The notes under the pieces were generated by a model, which saw only the letters and a program-made list of their open reading frames with translations, made no database searches and was not told where the DNA came from. Both the position numbers and the translations under genes were made by a program. Positions 35,826-44,638 of a stretch of 64,000 bases of DNA are shown in pieces. The DNA is from JAVVEG01 sp032251455. Its GTDB lineage: Bacteria > Pseudomonadota > Gammaproteobacteria > Pseudomonadales > Pseudohongiellaceae. The stretch covers positions 124,001 through 188,000 of the forward strand of contig JAVVEG010000002.1 of the NCBI GenBank assembly GCA_032251455.1, read 5' to 3'. How positions within the stretch are numbered: position 1 is the stretch's first letter; the number at the start of each line of letters is the position of its first letter.

Positions 35826-36956
35826 ATGGCGGTTTCAACACAGCAGAATAGCCTGCAGACCATCAGCTGTGAGGAACCTCTGCGCGAGGTTCGCATCATC
35901 GATCAGACCTGCCTGCCTCATCAGTTGGTGTACAAATGCCTGAACAGTCTCGACGAGGCCTGTGAGGCAATCACCAGCATGCGGGTGCGGGGTGCTCCAT
36001 TGATTGGTATCACGGCGGCCTTCGGCGTTTACCTGGCCTTGCGCAACGGTGATCAGGAGTGGGAGCAGGCCTGCCATCGTTTGCGCCAGACCAGACCCAC
36101 AGCAGTCAATCTGCACTGGGCCCTGACGCGGGTCAGCAAACACCTGGCGGGTTTGCCAGCAGCAGAACGCGAACCGGCGGCATTGGCCCTGGCCAGAACC
36201 CTGCATCAGGAAGATGCCAACAGTTGCAGCCGAATAGGCGATCATGGTCTGCGTATTCTGCAAGACCTGTGGGAGGAAAAACAACGGTGCAGAACCGGTG
36301 ATGCTCTCACTTCGCAAAGACTGAACATATTGACACACTGCAATGCCGGCTGGCTGGCAACAGCGCAATGGGGAACAGCGCTGGCGCCGATTTACAAGGC
36401 GCATGCTGCCGGAATTCCCGTGCATGTCTGGGTTGATGAGACCCGCCCCCGCAATCAGGGGGCTTCATTGACCGCCTGGGAGCTGGGGCAGCAGGGTATT
36501 CCGCATACCCTGATTGTTGATAATGCCGGTGGACACCTGATGCAACATGCCCAGGTGGATATCTGCCTGGTTGGCAGCGACAGGACAACAGCGCAGGGTG
36601 ATGTCTGTAACAAGATAGGCACCTACCTCAAGGCATTGGCGGCATGGGATAACCAGATACCCTTCTATGCAGCCTTACCGGTATCGACCATTGATTTTAG
36701 CTTGATGGATGGCGTCAGGGAGATACCGATAGAGGAGCGGGCGGCGCAGGAGGTCACGCATATGACGGGTCTGAATGCGCTGGGTGAGCAGGCCAGTGTG
36801 TTGCTGACAGTTCCCGGCACCGCAGTCAGCAACTTCGGTTTTGATGTGACTCCAGCCAGATTGCTGACCGGTTTGATTACCGAGCTTGGGGTGGTTGCGG
36901 CCAGCCCGCAAGGCCTGGCCGAGCTCAAGGTTCCCAAGGCAAAAGTGGAGCCATGA
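35826..36956 (+). CDS. mtnA: S-methyl-5-thioribose-1-phosphate isomerase (MtnA family)
   Basis: 376 residues from the ATG at 35826. It converts the aldose 1-phosphate of methylthioribose (or 5-deoxyribose in paralogues) to the ribulose 1-phosphate. The catalytic Cys (C172 in T-H-C-N-A-G) and Asp (D252 in V-G-S-D-R) are 80 residues apart, as in B. subtilis MtnA. R-G-A-P-L-I-G near residue 60 is the phosphate-binding motif. None of the other classical salvage genes (mtnB, mtnC, mtnD) is adjacent; the partner is the aldolase fusion upstream. Confidence 0.93.
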   Translation: MAVSTQQNSLQTISCEEPLREVRIIDQTCLPHQLVYKCLNSLDEACEAITSMRVRGAPLIGITAAFGVYLALRNGDQEWEQACHRLRQTRPTAVNLHWALTRVSKHLAGLPAAEREPAALALARTLHQEDANSCSRIGDHGLRILQDLWEEKQRCRTGDALTSQRLNILTHCNAGWLATAQWGTALAPIYKAHAAGIPVHVWVDETRPRNQGASLTAWELGQQGIPHTLIVDNAGGHLMQHAQVDICLVGSDRTTAQGDVCNKIGTYLKALAAWDNQIPFYAALPVSTIDFSLMDGVREIPIEERAAQEVTHMTGLNALGEQASVLLTVPGTAVSNFGFDVTPARLLTGLITELGVVAASPQGLAELKVPKAKVEP

Positions 36957-36959
36957 AGA

Positions 36960-37307
36960 TCATCCCGGAGGCCAACTCATCCTGCGTCCACCCAGAATAT
37001 GCAGATGCAGATGGAATACGGTCTGGCCACCATTGTCTCCGGTGTTGATGACATAGCGAAAGCCTTCCTCGGCCAGGCCTTCGGCTGCGGCTATGGTATT
37101 GGCTTTCAGCAGCAAACGTCCCATTAACTGCTGATCTTCTTCCTGTGCGGACTGGATGCTGTCCAGATGCTTGCGCGGAATGATCAGAATATGGCTGGGC
37201 GCTGCTGGATTGATATCCCTGAAAGCGAAGACTTCCTCATCGCTGTAAACGCACTGCGAGGGGATCTCGCCGGCAATGATGCGGCAGAACAGACAGTCGC
37301 TTGCCAT
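36960..37307 (-). CDS. hinT: HIT-family purine nucleoside phosphoramidase (HinT)
   Basis: 115-residue histidine-triad hydrolase that cleaves AMP-amine bonds. The triad H-L-H-L-H-I-L and the N-terminal zinc-associated C-L-F-C-R-I-I are present. It converges on mtnA, with only 3 nt between stop codons. Confidence 0.96.
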   Translation of the reverse strand: MASDCLFCRIIAGEIPSQCVYSDEEVFAFRDINPAAPSHILIIPRKHLDSIQSAQEEDQQLMGRLLLKANTIAAAEGLAEEGFRYVINTGDNGGQTVFHLHLHILGGRRMSWPPG

Positions 37308-37418
37308 TGCTTGTTATCCTCCATAGACTTGATTCATTGGTAGCGGCAACAATATCACGCCACAACTGTTTCGGCAGCATGTTCGGAGTAAGGGTTTTCA
37401 CAAAGAGATGGTAACGAA

Positions 37419-38225
37419 ATGAGAGATTCCTGGAGATGGCCAGGCCATCTGTACCTGTTCCTTGCAGCAGTGCTTGTGCTTGGCTCTGGCAGCCTCTTTC
37501 CCGTCAGGGCACAGACTGATTCCGGGGTCACGATTTATGACATCGAGGTTGTCAATACCTATCCTCATAATACCGGCTCATTCACCCAGGGTTTGCTGTT
37601 CCATGATGGGTATCTGTATGAAGGCACGGGCCAGTATGGCCGGTCGATGCTGGCCCGAATCCGTCTGGAGGACGGTGAGGTGCTGCAAAGCAAACGCTTG
37701 AACAGACGCTATTTTGGCGAGGGCATTGCCGTTGTCGATAAGCGTATCTATCAGTTGACCTGGCGCTCCAATCTTGTTCTCGTCCATGATCTGGACAGTT
37801 TCGAGACGATTACCTCACATTACAATCCGACAGAGGGCTGGGGGCTGACCTATGACGGTGAGCATCTTATTCTCAGTGATGGTTCTGCCCGCTTGCGCTT
37901 CATTGACCCCGAGACATTTGTGACCGTGCGCAGCATCGATGTCAACCTGGCCGGAGAGGCAGTGCGCAACCTGAACGAGCTGGAATACATCGATGGGCAG
38001 ATCTGGGCCAATATATGGATGAACAATGAAATTGTGCAGATCGATCCGGATTCCGGTTCGGTAACTGGAATCATAGACCTGGCACCATTGCCGGCCATGA
38101 CAGAGACGGGTGGAAACGATGCCGTGCTCAACGGGATTGCCTGGGACGAGCAGCATCGACGTTTGTTGGTAACCGGCAAATTATGGGCGCATCTGTTTGA
38201 AATCAACTTGTCTCCCCGGCAGTGA
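37419..38225 (+). CDS. Glutaminyl-peptide cyclotransferase (plant/bacterial type)
   Basis: 268 residues with a signal peptide (hydrophobic segment about 10-27, cut after V-R-A). The beta-propeller family is recognised by H-N-T-G-S-F-T-Q-G-L, Y-E-G-T-G and L-N-E-L-E-Y-I-D-G-Q-I-W-A-N. It forms N-terminal pyroglutamate from Gln in the periplasm. It precedes a lipoprotein zinc peptidase by 10 nt; together they could act on N-termini of envelope proteins or peptides (inference). Confidence 0.92.
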   Translation: MRDSWRWPGHLYLFLAAVLVLGSGSLFPVRAQTDSGVTIYDIEVVNTYPHNTGSFTQGLLFHDGYLYEGTGQYGRSMLARIRLEDGEVLQSKRLNRRYFGEGIAVVDKRIYQLTWRSNLVLVHDLDSFETITSHYNPTEGWGLTYDGEHLILSDGSARLRFIDPETFVTVRSIDVNLAGEAVRNLNELEYIDGQIWANIWMNNEIVQIDPDSGSVTGIIDLAPLPAMTETGGNDAVLNGIAWDEQHRRLLVTGKLWAHLFEINLSPRQ

Positions 38226-38235
38226 TCCAGTTGCC

Positions 38236-39336
38236 ATGAAACGGTTTCGAAATATTTTTTTTGCCATACTCCTGGGGGCCGTGTTGCTAGCCTGCGAAAG
38301 TGTGCGTTACTACGGTCAGGCAGCAAAGGGCCAATTGACACAGATCTTTGCCGCCAGGCCCATTGCCGTGTTGATCGAGGACCCGGAACAGCCGCCCAGG
38401 CTTCGCGACCGGCTTTCACTGATTCTGGATATCCGTCAATTTGTCGAAGACGAGATGTTGCTTCCGGCAGGAAAGAGCTACCTGCGTTATGTGGATCTGC
38501 AGCGCGAGTATGTGGTCTGGAATGTTTTTGCTGCACCGGAACTGTCTCTGCAAGCCTTGCGCTGGTGTTACCCGATTGCCGGCTGTGTCAGTTACCGGGG
38601 CTATTTCAGTGAACAGGGGGCGCAACGCAAGGCCTTGCAACTGGAGGAGCAGGGCTATGATGTCTATGTTGGTGGAGTGGATGCCTATTCGACCCTGGGT
38701 TGGTTCAGCGACCCGGTGAACAACGCGTTCATCCGACGTTCGGAGGCGCAACTGGTCAACCTGATTGCCCACGAGTTGGCACACAAGCGCTTTTATGTAG
38801 CGGGAGATACGCAATTCAATGAAAGTTATGCCAGCTTTGTTGGGCAGGAGGCGCTGCGGCGCTGGGTCGGGCAGAAAAACGAGATGACAAACGAGACTGA
38901 GCTGCTGGATATTTTCCGTCGTGACCTCCTGCTACAGGAAGAGTTTGTTGCCCTGATCATGCATTACCGTGAGCGCTTATCGACGCTGTATGATTCCACT
39001 CTGGATGAAGCTGCGATGCGGGCAGAGAAGCGGTCTCTGCAGGCGCAGTTGCGGCAGGACTACCAGAGCAAAAGGCTGCAGTGGGGAGATGGCCGTTATG
39101 ATCGCTGGTTTGCCGGACCTTTGAATAACGCCCAATTATCAACAGTGGCTGATTACAATGCACTGGTGCCGGCATTCAGTGTTTTGCTGCAGAATTGTCA
39201 GCAGGACATGGATTGTTTTTACCAACAGGTTGAAACAGTCGCCAGTATGGATGCAGAACAGCGACAGCAACACCTGAGTGCCCTTTTGCCGGCTGCTTTA
39301 CCGGCTACTGGGCAAGCCTCGCCTCCAGTCCGCTGA
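38236..39336 (+). CDS. Predicted zinc aminopeptidase lipoprotein (COG4324-like)
   Basis: 366 residues beginning with a lipoprotein signal (lipobox L-L-A-C, then E-S). The zinc-peptidase motif H-E-L-A-H is at residues 179-183, followed by a candidate third ligand Glu in N-E-S-Y-A-S-F-V. Family members are annotated as predicted aminopeptidases; activity is not established. It probably shares a transcript with the glutaminyl cyclase. The last 32 nt overlap the opposite TPR gene. Confidence 0.85.
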   Translation: MKRFRNIFFAILLGAVLLACESVRYYGQAAKGQLTQIFAARPIAVLIEDPEQPPRLRDRLSLILDIRQFVEDEMLLPAGKSYLRYVDLQREYVVWNVFAAPELSLQALRWCYPIAGCVSYRGYFSEQGAQRKALQLEEQGYDVYVGGVDAYSTLGWFSDPVNNAFIRRSEAQLVNLIAHELAHKRFYVAGDTQFNESYASFVGQEALRRWVGQKNEMTNETELLDIFRRDLLLQEEFVALIMHYRERLSTLYDSTLDEAAMRAEKRSLQAQLRQDYQSKRLQWGDGRYDRWFAGPLNNAQLSTVADYNALVPAFSVLLQNCQQDMDCFYQQVETVASMDAEQRQQHLSALLPAALPATGQASPPVR

Positions 39337-40066
39337 CCAGGTCCTGATAGAAACGTGAATCAGGCTCAAGCTCTGCGGCGGTGCGATACTGTGCCAGGGC
39401 TTCGGCAAGCTGTGCTTCACTTTCGTAGAGACGGCCAAGGGTGCGGTAGAAAAACGCGTTTTCCGGCATGACCTCTATGGCTTTTGCATAAATCTGAATG
39501 GCCAGATCAATCCGGCCCGCATTGTTGTAGGTATTGCCCATGATGTGAACCTGGGAATCATTGTCCGGGCTTACTTCTATGGTGCGCAGATCAATGGCAA
39601 TCGCCTCCTCGTACTGTTGACGTGAACGCAGCAGTTCGCCCAGGGTCTGCAGCGCCGAAATCAGGGGAGTGGTGATTTCTGTCTGTAGACGGATATACCT
39701 GGCCAGATAGGGAATGGCTTCATCGTAACGTTCCTGAAAATAATAGATATTGGCCAGATTGCGAATGGAATCGGCCTGATTGGGGTCAGCTGCGATGGAA
39801 AGCTGGTATTCCCTGATGGCGTCCTCAAGGCGATCCAGATTACTGTAGGTATTGCCGCGACGGTTATGACGGGCCGCCAGCTCAGTGTCAACACTCCCGC
39901 GGCTGCGTTCGATGTCGAGTCCACCAAGGCGGCTCAATACGGCGTCTGCGCTCTCTTTTGCACGCTCTTTATCCTGAGCCAGACCCTGATGGGCGCTGAG
40001 AGCCAGTATCAGTGCGATGCCGGCTATGATCATGCAATGGGATAATAAACGGTAGGCCTTCATCAT
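39305..40066 (-). CDS. Periplasmic TPR-repeat protein
   Basis: 253 residues with a signal peptide (about 1-30, cut near G-L-A-Q) and four or five TPR units, including N-A-G-R-I-D-L-A-I-Q-I-Y-A-K-A. Likely a periplasmic adaptor with unknown partner. The start ATGATG at 40066/40063 is ambiguous by one codon. It overlaps the zinc peptidase gene end-to-end and lies 73 nt downstream of the flavoprotein gene. Confidence 0.82.
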   Translation of the reverse strand: MMKAYRLLSHCMIIAGIALILALSAHQGLAQDKERAKESADAVLSRLGGLDIERSRGSVDTELAARHNRRGNTYSNLDRLEDAIREYQLSIAADPNQADSIRNLANIYYFQERYDEAIPYLARYIRLQTEITTPLISALQTLGELLRSRQQYEEAIAIDLRTIEVSPDNDSQVHIMGNTYNNAGRIDLAIQIYAKAIEVMPENAFFYRTLGRLYESEAQLAEALAQYRTAAELEPDSRFYQDLVSGLEARLAQ

Positions 40067-40139
40067 GGTGTCAGGGTCTCGATTCTTGTGTGCCGGTCCA
40101 GGGTGTGAGTCAGCGCGGGGGGAGTTTATTCAGAGGCCC

Positions 40140-41231
40140 CTAACGGTAAGTCTTCATGAAGCGCGTGTCAATCCAGTCTTTCAACCACCAGGCCCAGCGA
40201 CCCTTGGCGCTCCATGTGTTCTTGCTGGCAATGGCCTTGCCGTTTGCGGTATTGATCAGAACCAGCCCGTGCTCCTGTGGATAATAATCCTGCATGGACG
40301 AACCTGCAGACGCAGCGAGCAGATTATGGGCCAGGATTGGTGCCTGCCGTACGGCATAAACACCCGATTTGGGGCGTGGATGATGTTCAATGTCAGCAAT
40401 GTCGCCAGCAGCAAACACCCAGGGATGACTGCTGGACTGCAGGGTGGATGTCACCAGGATGAACCCTCTATCGCTCAGTTTCAGCCCGCTTGTGCGAACC
40501 CAGTCGGGAGCGCTGGCGCCAGTAGCCACGATGACAAGACTGCTATTGATGTGCAAACCGCTGCTGCAGTCCAGCCGGTCCTGTTCCAGCTTGGTGACGC
40601 GTTCGTTGAGCCGAACTTGAACGCCACGGGCAAGCAGTTCTTGCAGGGCAGTTTGCGCTGCACTGGCAGGCAGGCCAGGAAGCAGTCGGTCGGCCGAGCT
40701 CAGCAGGGTGATTTTCCGGTTTTGGCCCTGCAGTCGTGTCTGCAGAGCCAGAGCCATTTCCACGCCAGCTGCGCCACCGCCGACAACCACAATATTGCCG
40801 GCCCTGTCATTCAGTTCCGCATCCAGCCGTTGCAGCATTGGCGCAATGGGTTTGACCGCGGTGGCATGTTGGGCAGCTCCCGGAATTGCACTCAAATCAG
40901 GGGTGGAGCCGGTGTTGATGGAAAGCAGATCAAAAGCCAAAGGCTGCTCATCATTATCCAGAGTCAGCAGGCGCTGTTGCGGATCAAGCTGGCTTACCCG
41001 TGCCTGGCGAAACTCGACATTGGCCCGTGCAGCCAGTGGAGACAGTTGAATGAACATTTCCTCAATGGCATATTGGCCAGCAATCACCCCTGGCAACATA
41101 CCAGAGTAAGGGCTTGCCGGCGCTTCATTGATCAGGGTTATGTGCAGGGATTGGGGTCGTGTCCGGCTGGCCAGCGCATGCAGAACGCCAACATGGCTGT
41201 GTCCACCTCCCAGCAGGACCAGGTGTGTCAT
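40140..41231 (-). CDS. NDH-like FAD oxidoreductase with GGGHSHV signature
   Basis: 363-residue flavoprotein with two Rossmann motifs: G-G-G-H-S-H-V at the N-terminus (FAD) and V-V-G-G-G-A-A-G-V-E (NAD(P)H), plus V-F-A-A-G-D-I-A near the C-terminus. The G-G-G-H-S-H-V start is characteristic of the oxidoreductase often fused or linked to selenide,water dikinase. No selD is visible here and this copy stands alone. It lies 19 nt after the citrate synthase gene and is probably cotranscribed. Confidence 0.88.
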   Translation of the reverse strand: MTHLVLLGGGHSHVGVLHALASRTRPQSLHITLINEAPASPYSGMLPGVIAGQYAIEEMFIQLSPLAARANVEFRQARVSQLDPQQRLLTLDNDEQPLAFDLLSINTGSTPDLSAIPGAAQHATAVKPIAPMLQRLDAELNDRAGNIVVVGGGAAGVEMALALQTRLQGQNRKITLLSSADRLLPGLPASAAQTALQELLARGVQVRLNERVTKLEQDRLDCSSGLHINSSLVIVATGASAPDWVRTSGLKLSDRGFILVTSTLQSSSHPWVFAAGDIADIEHHPRPKSGVYAVRQAPILAHNLLAASAGSSMQDYYPQEHGLVLINTANGKAIASKNTWSAKGRWAWWLKDWIDTRFMKTYR

Positions 41232-41250
41232 CGAGGCTTATTGTCCTTGC

Positions 41251-42372
41251 TCAAAGATTGCGGATTGCCGGGCCAGTATAAAGGGCACTTGGGCGCATGA
41301 TTTTGTTGTCAATGCGGGATTCCAGAAAGTGGGCCAGCCAGCCGACACTGCGTGACATGGCAAAACCCGCCGTGAAGTAACTGGCCGGGATACCTATGGC
41401 GAGGTTGACCGGGCCTTTGTAGAACTCGAGGTTGGCCCAGACTTCCTTACCTTTCTTTTGCATTTCGGCATTGAATTCCTTTTCGATTTCTTTCAAGGTC
41501 AGAAAGACATTTTCGTATTCGGTACCGGTACACAGTTTTTCCGCCATGGGCTTGAGAATGGCTGCCCGGGGATCAAGCTTCTTGTACTCACGATGTCCCA
41601 TTCCCATCAGGCGGCCCTTGTTGGCCAGCAGGTTCTGCACATAGTCGCGGGCCTTGGCGGGGCTGCCAACCTTGATGGCTTCGTTCAGTGCCGCTTCATC
41701 GGCACCACCGTGCAGCTTGCCATACAGGGCGCCAACGGCAGAAGACAGGGCAGATTCAACCGGAGTGAGCGTACTGGCAGCAACGCGGCAAGTGAAGGTG
41801 CCAGCGTTGAAGCTGTGCTCCAGTTGCAGTATCTGCAGCATTTCCAGACAGCGCACATGATCTGCCTTGGCGGCCTCGCCAAGAAACATGCTCAGGAAGT
41901 TGTCCAGGTAACTTTTGCTGCCATCAAAGCGGGGCAGCTCATCGTTATGCTGCAAGCGATGGAATCCTCCCAACAGCGTCGGGATCTTGGCGACAATGGC
42001 CAGCCCCCGGTAACCTTCATCATTTTCCAGAGGCAGGTTACCGGCGTGTTGTGGTGTTGTATCCAGAACCGGAATCATGGCCTGCAGCATCAGCATGGAA
42101 TGCAGGTCACGTGGCAGGGTCTTGAGGAGTGTTTTTTCGTTTTCGCTGATTTCGCCGTTGTGTTTCAGGTAATCATCAAGTGCTGCTTCCTGCTTCTGAT
42201 CGGGCAATTCACCGAAGAGTACCAGCCACATGACCTTGGTGAAATTGAGGGTAACCAGCTGTTCGATAGGATAACCACGATAACTTAGACGACCTACCTC
42301 TCCTTCCACGTTACTGATGCTGGTCTGATCTGCGATAACGCCTTCCAGGCCTTTGGAGAATTCTACGCTCAT
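41251..42372 (-). CDS. Citrate synthase family protein with divergent active site
   Basis: 373 residues, the short citrate synthase/2-methylcitrate synthase type. The two catalytic His are conserved in L-H-G-G-A-D-E-A and G-M-G-H-R-E-Y, but the catalytic Asp position (N-V-D-F-Y-S-G in classical enzymes) reads N-L-E-F-Y-K-G, with Glu at residue 316. N-A-S-T is also N-A-G-T. It may be a real citrate synthase variant or a paralogue with another acyl-CoA; which one cannot be told from sequence. ATG at 42372 (MSVEFSKGLEGVIAD) fits better than 42387. A good promoter lies about 100 nt upstream. Confidence 0.88.
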   Translation of the reverse strand: MSVEFSKGLEGVIADQTSISNVEGEVGRLSYRGYPIEQLVTLNFTKVMWLVLFGELPDQKQEAALDDYLKHNGEISENEKTLLKTLPRDLHSMLMLQAMIPVLDTTPQHAGNLPLENDEGYRGLAIVAKIPTLLGGFHRLQHNDELPRFDGSKSYLDNFLSMFLGEAAKADHVRCLEMLQILQLEHSFNAGTFTCRVAASTLTPVESALSSAVGALYGKLHGGADEAALNEAIKVGSPAKARDYVQNLLANKGRLMGMGHREYKKLDPRAAILKPMAEKLCTGTEYENVFLTLKEIEKEFNAEMQKKGKEVWANLEFYKGPVNLAIGIPASYFTAGFAMSRSVGWLAHFLESRIDNKIMRPSALYTGPAIRNL

Positions 42373-42473
42373 GGTAATGCCTCTCATTGCTAGCTGTTGA
42401 TAGTTGCCAGACTGGTTGTTGCAACCGGAATTGGCGACTCTGCGGTGCCGAGTCTTGGCGGGAAATGAGGCCT

Positions 42474-42502
42474 ATTATAGGAATGGCCCAATACCCGGTA
42501 AA
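42474..42502 (-). promoter_or_regulatory. Sigma-70-type promoter of the citrate synthase gene
   Basis: On the minus strand TTTACC (42502-42497) is followed 17 nt later by a perfect TATAAT (42479-42474). Transcription would start near 42467, leaving a leader of about 95 nt. Confidence 0.7.
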
Positions 42503-42516
42503 ATTAGCTAAGCTTA

Positions 42517-42546
42517 TTGATTTATAAATCCAGTTGATGATTTAAT
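42517..42546 (+). promoter_or_regulatory. Possible promoter of the LysR-patatin operon
   Basis: TTGATT (42517-42522) and TTTAAT (42541-42546) are 18 nt apart, about 90 nt before the LysR ATG. The site is back-to-back with the citrate synthase promoter. Confidence 0.4.
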
Positions 42547-42635
42547 AGGCGGTGTTGACATCCTGTCAGGCTCCTGCAGGCGGTTTGTGGAGCCTTTGTG
42601 GGGCAGCTAAGGTAAAAGAGACAAGGTTGCATACT

Positions 42636-43532
42636 ATGGCAATTCATCTCGAAATGCAGGAGATGCGTATTTTCAAGGCTGTCTGTGAGTCCGGGGGCTT
42701 CAAGCGGGCTGCAGACAGGCTTTATATCACCCAATCGGCAGTCAGCCAGGCCATTGCCGGTCTGGAGAGAAAACTGGGCACACTGCTTATCGAGCGCAGT
42801 AAACCGATCATGATGACCGAGTCCGGCGTGCGCCTGTTGCAATATGCCAGCACCAGCCTGGAGGAGGAGCATAATGTCCTGACGGATATTGGCAATATTC
42901 GCCAGGGCGTTGCGTCCAGTCTGCAAATAGCCATGAGTGGCACGGTCAGCCAGCTTTATGGCATCGAGTTGCTGGAGGATTACTGTGACAGCAATCCGCT
43001 GACCCGGCTCAAGGTGGATGTCATGCCCAGTCGCAAGATCATCCAGGGGGTCATGACCGACACGCTGGAGCTGGGTTTTGGCCCTTTCCAGCATCAGATG
43101 CCGAACGTGCTGGAAACAATCCCCTTGTTTACTGAAACCCGCAAGCTGGTAACCGGCAACACACATCCGAAACTGGAGCGCCTGTTGGCCAATCCCGAAG
43201 CCAGTATTCGTGAAATCCCACTGATGGTGTCTCATCTGGAAGACCCGGATATTCGGCCTGCCATAGAGAAGCTGCGCAATGAGTTTGGTACAATCTGGGA
43301 GATCAGCAACCTGTCCTTGCGCTTGAACATGATATCCAGAAACATGGGCATGGGGTACGTTGATGAGCGGGTGTTGCAGGCCAACCGGATATGTGCTGAT
43401 TTCGTGAAACTGCCAGGGCTGGGTTTTTCCGAAATACTGCTGACTTTCGGTTTGTACTACCGCAAGCGCAGAGCGCTTTCTACCGGGGCCAGACAGTTCA
43501 TGGATATCTGCCAATCCTATCGTTTCTCCTGA
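42636..43532 (+). CDS. LysR-family transcriptional regulator
   Basis: 298 residues. The N-terminal winged helix-turn-helix is clear: F-K-R-A-A-D-R-L-Y-I-T-Q-S-A-V-S-Q-A-I, then L-E-R-K-L-G-T-L-L-I-E-R. The rest is a periplasmic-binding-like effector domain. ATG at 42636 is chosen because the HTH starts about 10 residues in. Only 20 nt separate it from the patatin-like gene on the same strand, unusual for LysR regulators, so it appears to be the first gene of the operon it may control. Confidence 0.9.
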   Translation: MAIHLEMQEMRIFKAVCESGGFKRAADRLYITQSAVSQAIAGLERKLGTLLIERSKPIMMTESGVRLLQYASTSLEEEHNVLTDIGNIRQGVASSLQIAMSGTVSQLYGIELLEDYCDSNPLTRLKVDVMPSRKIIQGVMTDTLELGFGPFQHQMPNVLETIPLFTETRKLVTGNTHPKLERLLANPEASIREIPLMVSHLEDPDIRPAIEKLRNEFGTIWEISNLSLRLNMISRNMGMGYVDERVLQANRICADFVKLPGLGFSEILLTFGLYYRKRRALSTGARQFMDICQSYRFS

Positions 43533-43552
43533 AATCAGGACAATAGAAAGTG

Positions 43553-44638
43553 ATGTCACCCATCCTGTCATCTGTGTCCCTTTATGCCGGGCCAACAGCC
43601 GCCAGGCATATCCGTGCACACGGTTTTCGGCAGCAGGATTTCACAACTCTGGTAGGTGCCTCGGGTGGGCCTAAATGGTTTGTACTCTATGGACTCGATC
43701 GCTTTTTGTCCGCTGAGTTTTTTGCCGGCAGGACGCAGCCGCTGGAACTGTTTGGCTCCTCCGCCGGGGCCTGGCGCCTGGCTTGCATGGCTCACCCTGA
43801 GCCGGTCAAGGCGATTACTGCGCTTGCTTTGAACTATTCCCGGCAATGTTACTCAGCCCAACCATCGCTTGCCGAAATAAGCACAGAAGCAGAGGGTTTG
43901 CTGACGCGAATGATTGGTGAAGCAAGTCTGGATTTTCTGACAGAACACCCGGTTTTCAGTTTGCGTATTTTTGCCGACCGTTGTCGTGGTTTGCTGCAAT
44001 CCGAGCACAGCTTGCTACTGGGAAGTGGCCTGGCCTTGTGCGGAGCAGCCAACCTGGTGAGCAGGAAAACCTTACCCTGGTTCTTTGAGCGCACCGTGTT
44101 TCATGGGGGTTCTGCCGAGCTGAAGAAGGCGAATTTCCTGGATATGCCAACGCAATTTGTCCGTTTGCGCAGCGGCAACCTGAAAGCAGCCCTGATGGCC
44201 AGTGGATCCATCCCTCTGGTGATGAGAGGAGTTACAGGCATCGAAGCAGCGGCAGGCGTTTATCGTGATGGAGGCATGACGGATTATCATTTCAATCTGC
44301 CTTTTCATCGCCAGAAAGGACTGGTATTGTACCCGCATTTTTACCCTCAGGTGATTCCAGGTTGGTTCGACAAATCATTGCCCTGGCGCAGGGCTGATCA
44401 GTCCCATTTCGACAATGTCCTGATGGTTGTGCCTTCAGCTGAATTCGTGCGGCGCCTGCCTTATGGCAAGATTCCGGATCGCAAGGATTTCCAGCGCATG
44501 GATGATGAAAGTCGATTGAAATACTGGCGACAGGTTTTGCATGAAAGTGAGCGGCTGGCGGATGAATTTGCCGCCCTGATTGCTGATGGCAGTGGGGTGG
44601 ACAGGTTGCAAAATTTAAGGTTTGGAGGCTGGCGATGA
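43553..44638 (+). CDS. Patatin-like phospholipase/acyl hydrolase
   Basis: 361 residues. The Ser-Asp dyad is seen in G-S-S-A-G-A (Ser) and Y-R-D-G-G-M (Asp), with an oxyanion-type glycine-rich segment G-A-S-G-G-P-K-W-F near residue 38. No signal peptide, so probably cytoplasmic. The ATG at 43553 follows AGAAAG and replaces a GTG one codon earlier. The stop overlaps the following lipoprotein gene (ATGA). Confidence 0.85.
   Translation: MSPILSSVSLYAGPTAARHIRAHGFRQQDFTTLVGASGGPKWFVLYGLDRFLSAEFFAGRTQPLELFGSSAGAWRLACMAHPEPVKAITALALNYSRQCYSAQPSLAEISTEAEGLLTRMIGEASLDFLTEHPVFSLRIFADRCRGLLQSEHSLLLGSGLALCGAANLVSRKTLPWFFERTVFHGGSAELKKANFLDMPTQFVRLRSGNLKAALMASGSIPLVMRGVTGIEAAAGVYRDGGMTDYHFNLPFHRQKGLVLYPHFYPQVIPGWFDKSLPWRRADQSHFDNVLMVVPSAEFVRRLPYGKIPDRKDFQRMDDESRLKYWRQVLHESERLADEFAALIADGSGVDRLQNLRFGGWR

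Noticed and set aside
40065..41300. 411-codon plus-strand frame
   Set aside because: Antisense to the flavoprotein gene with its two intact dinucleotide motifs; composition is shadow-like.
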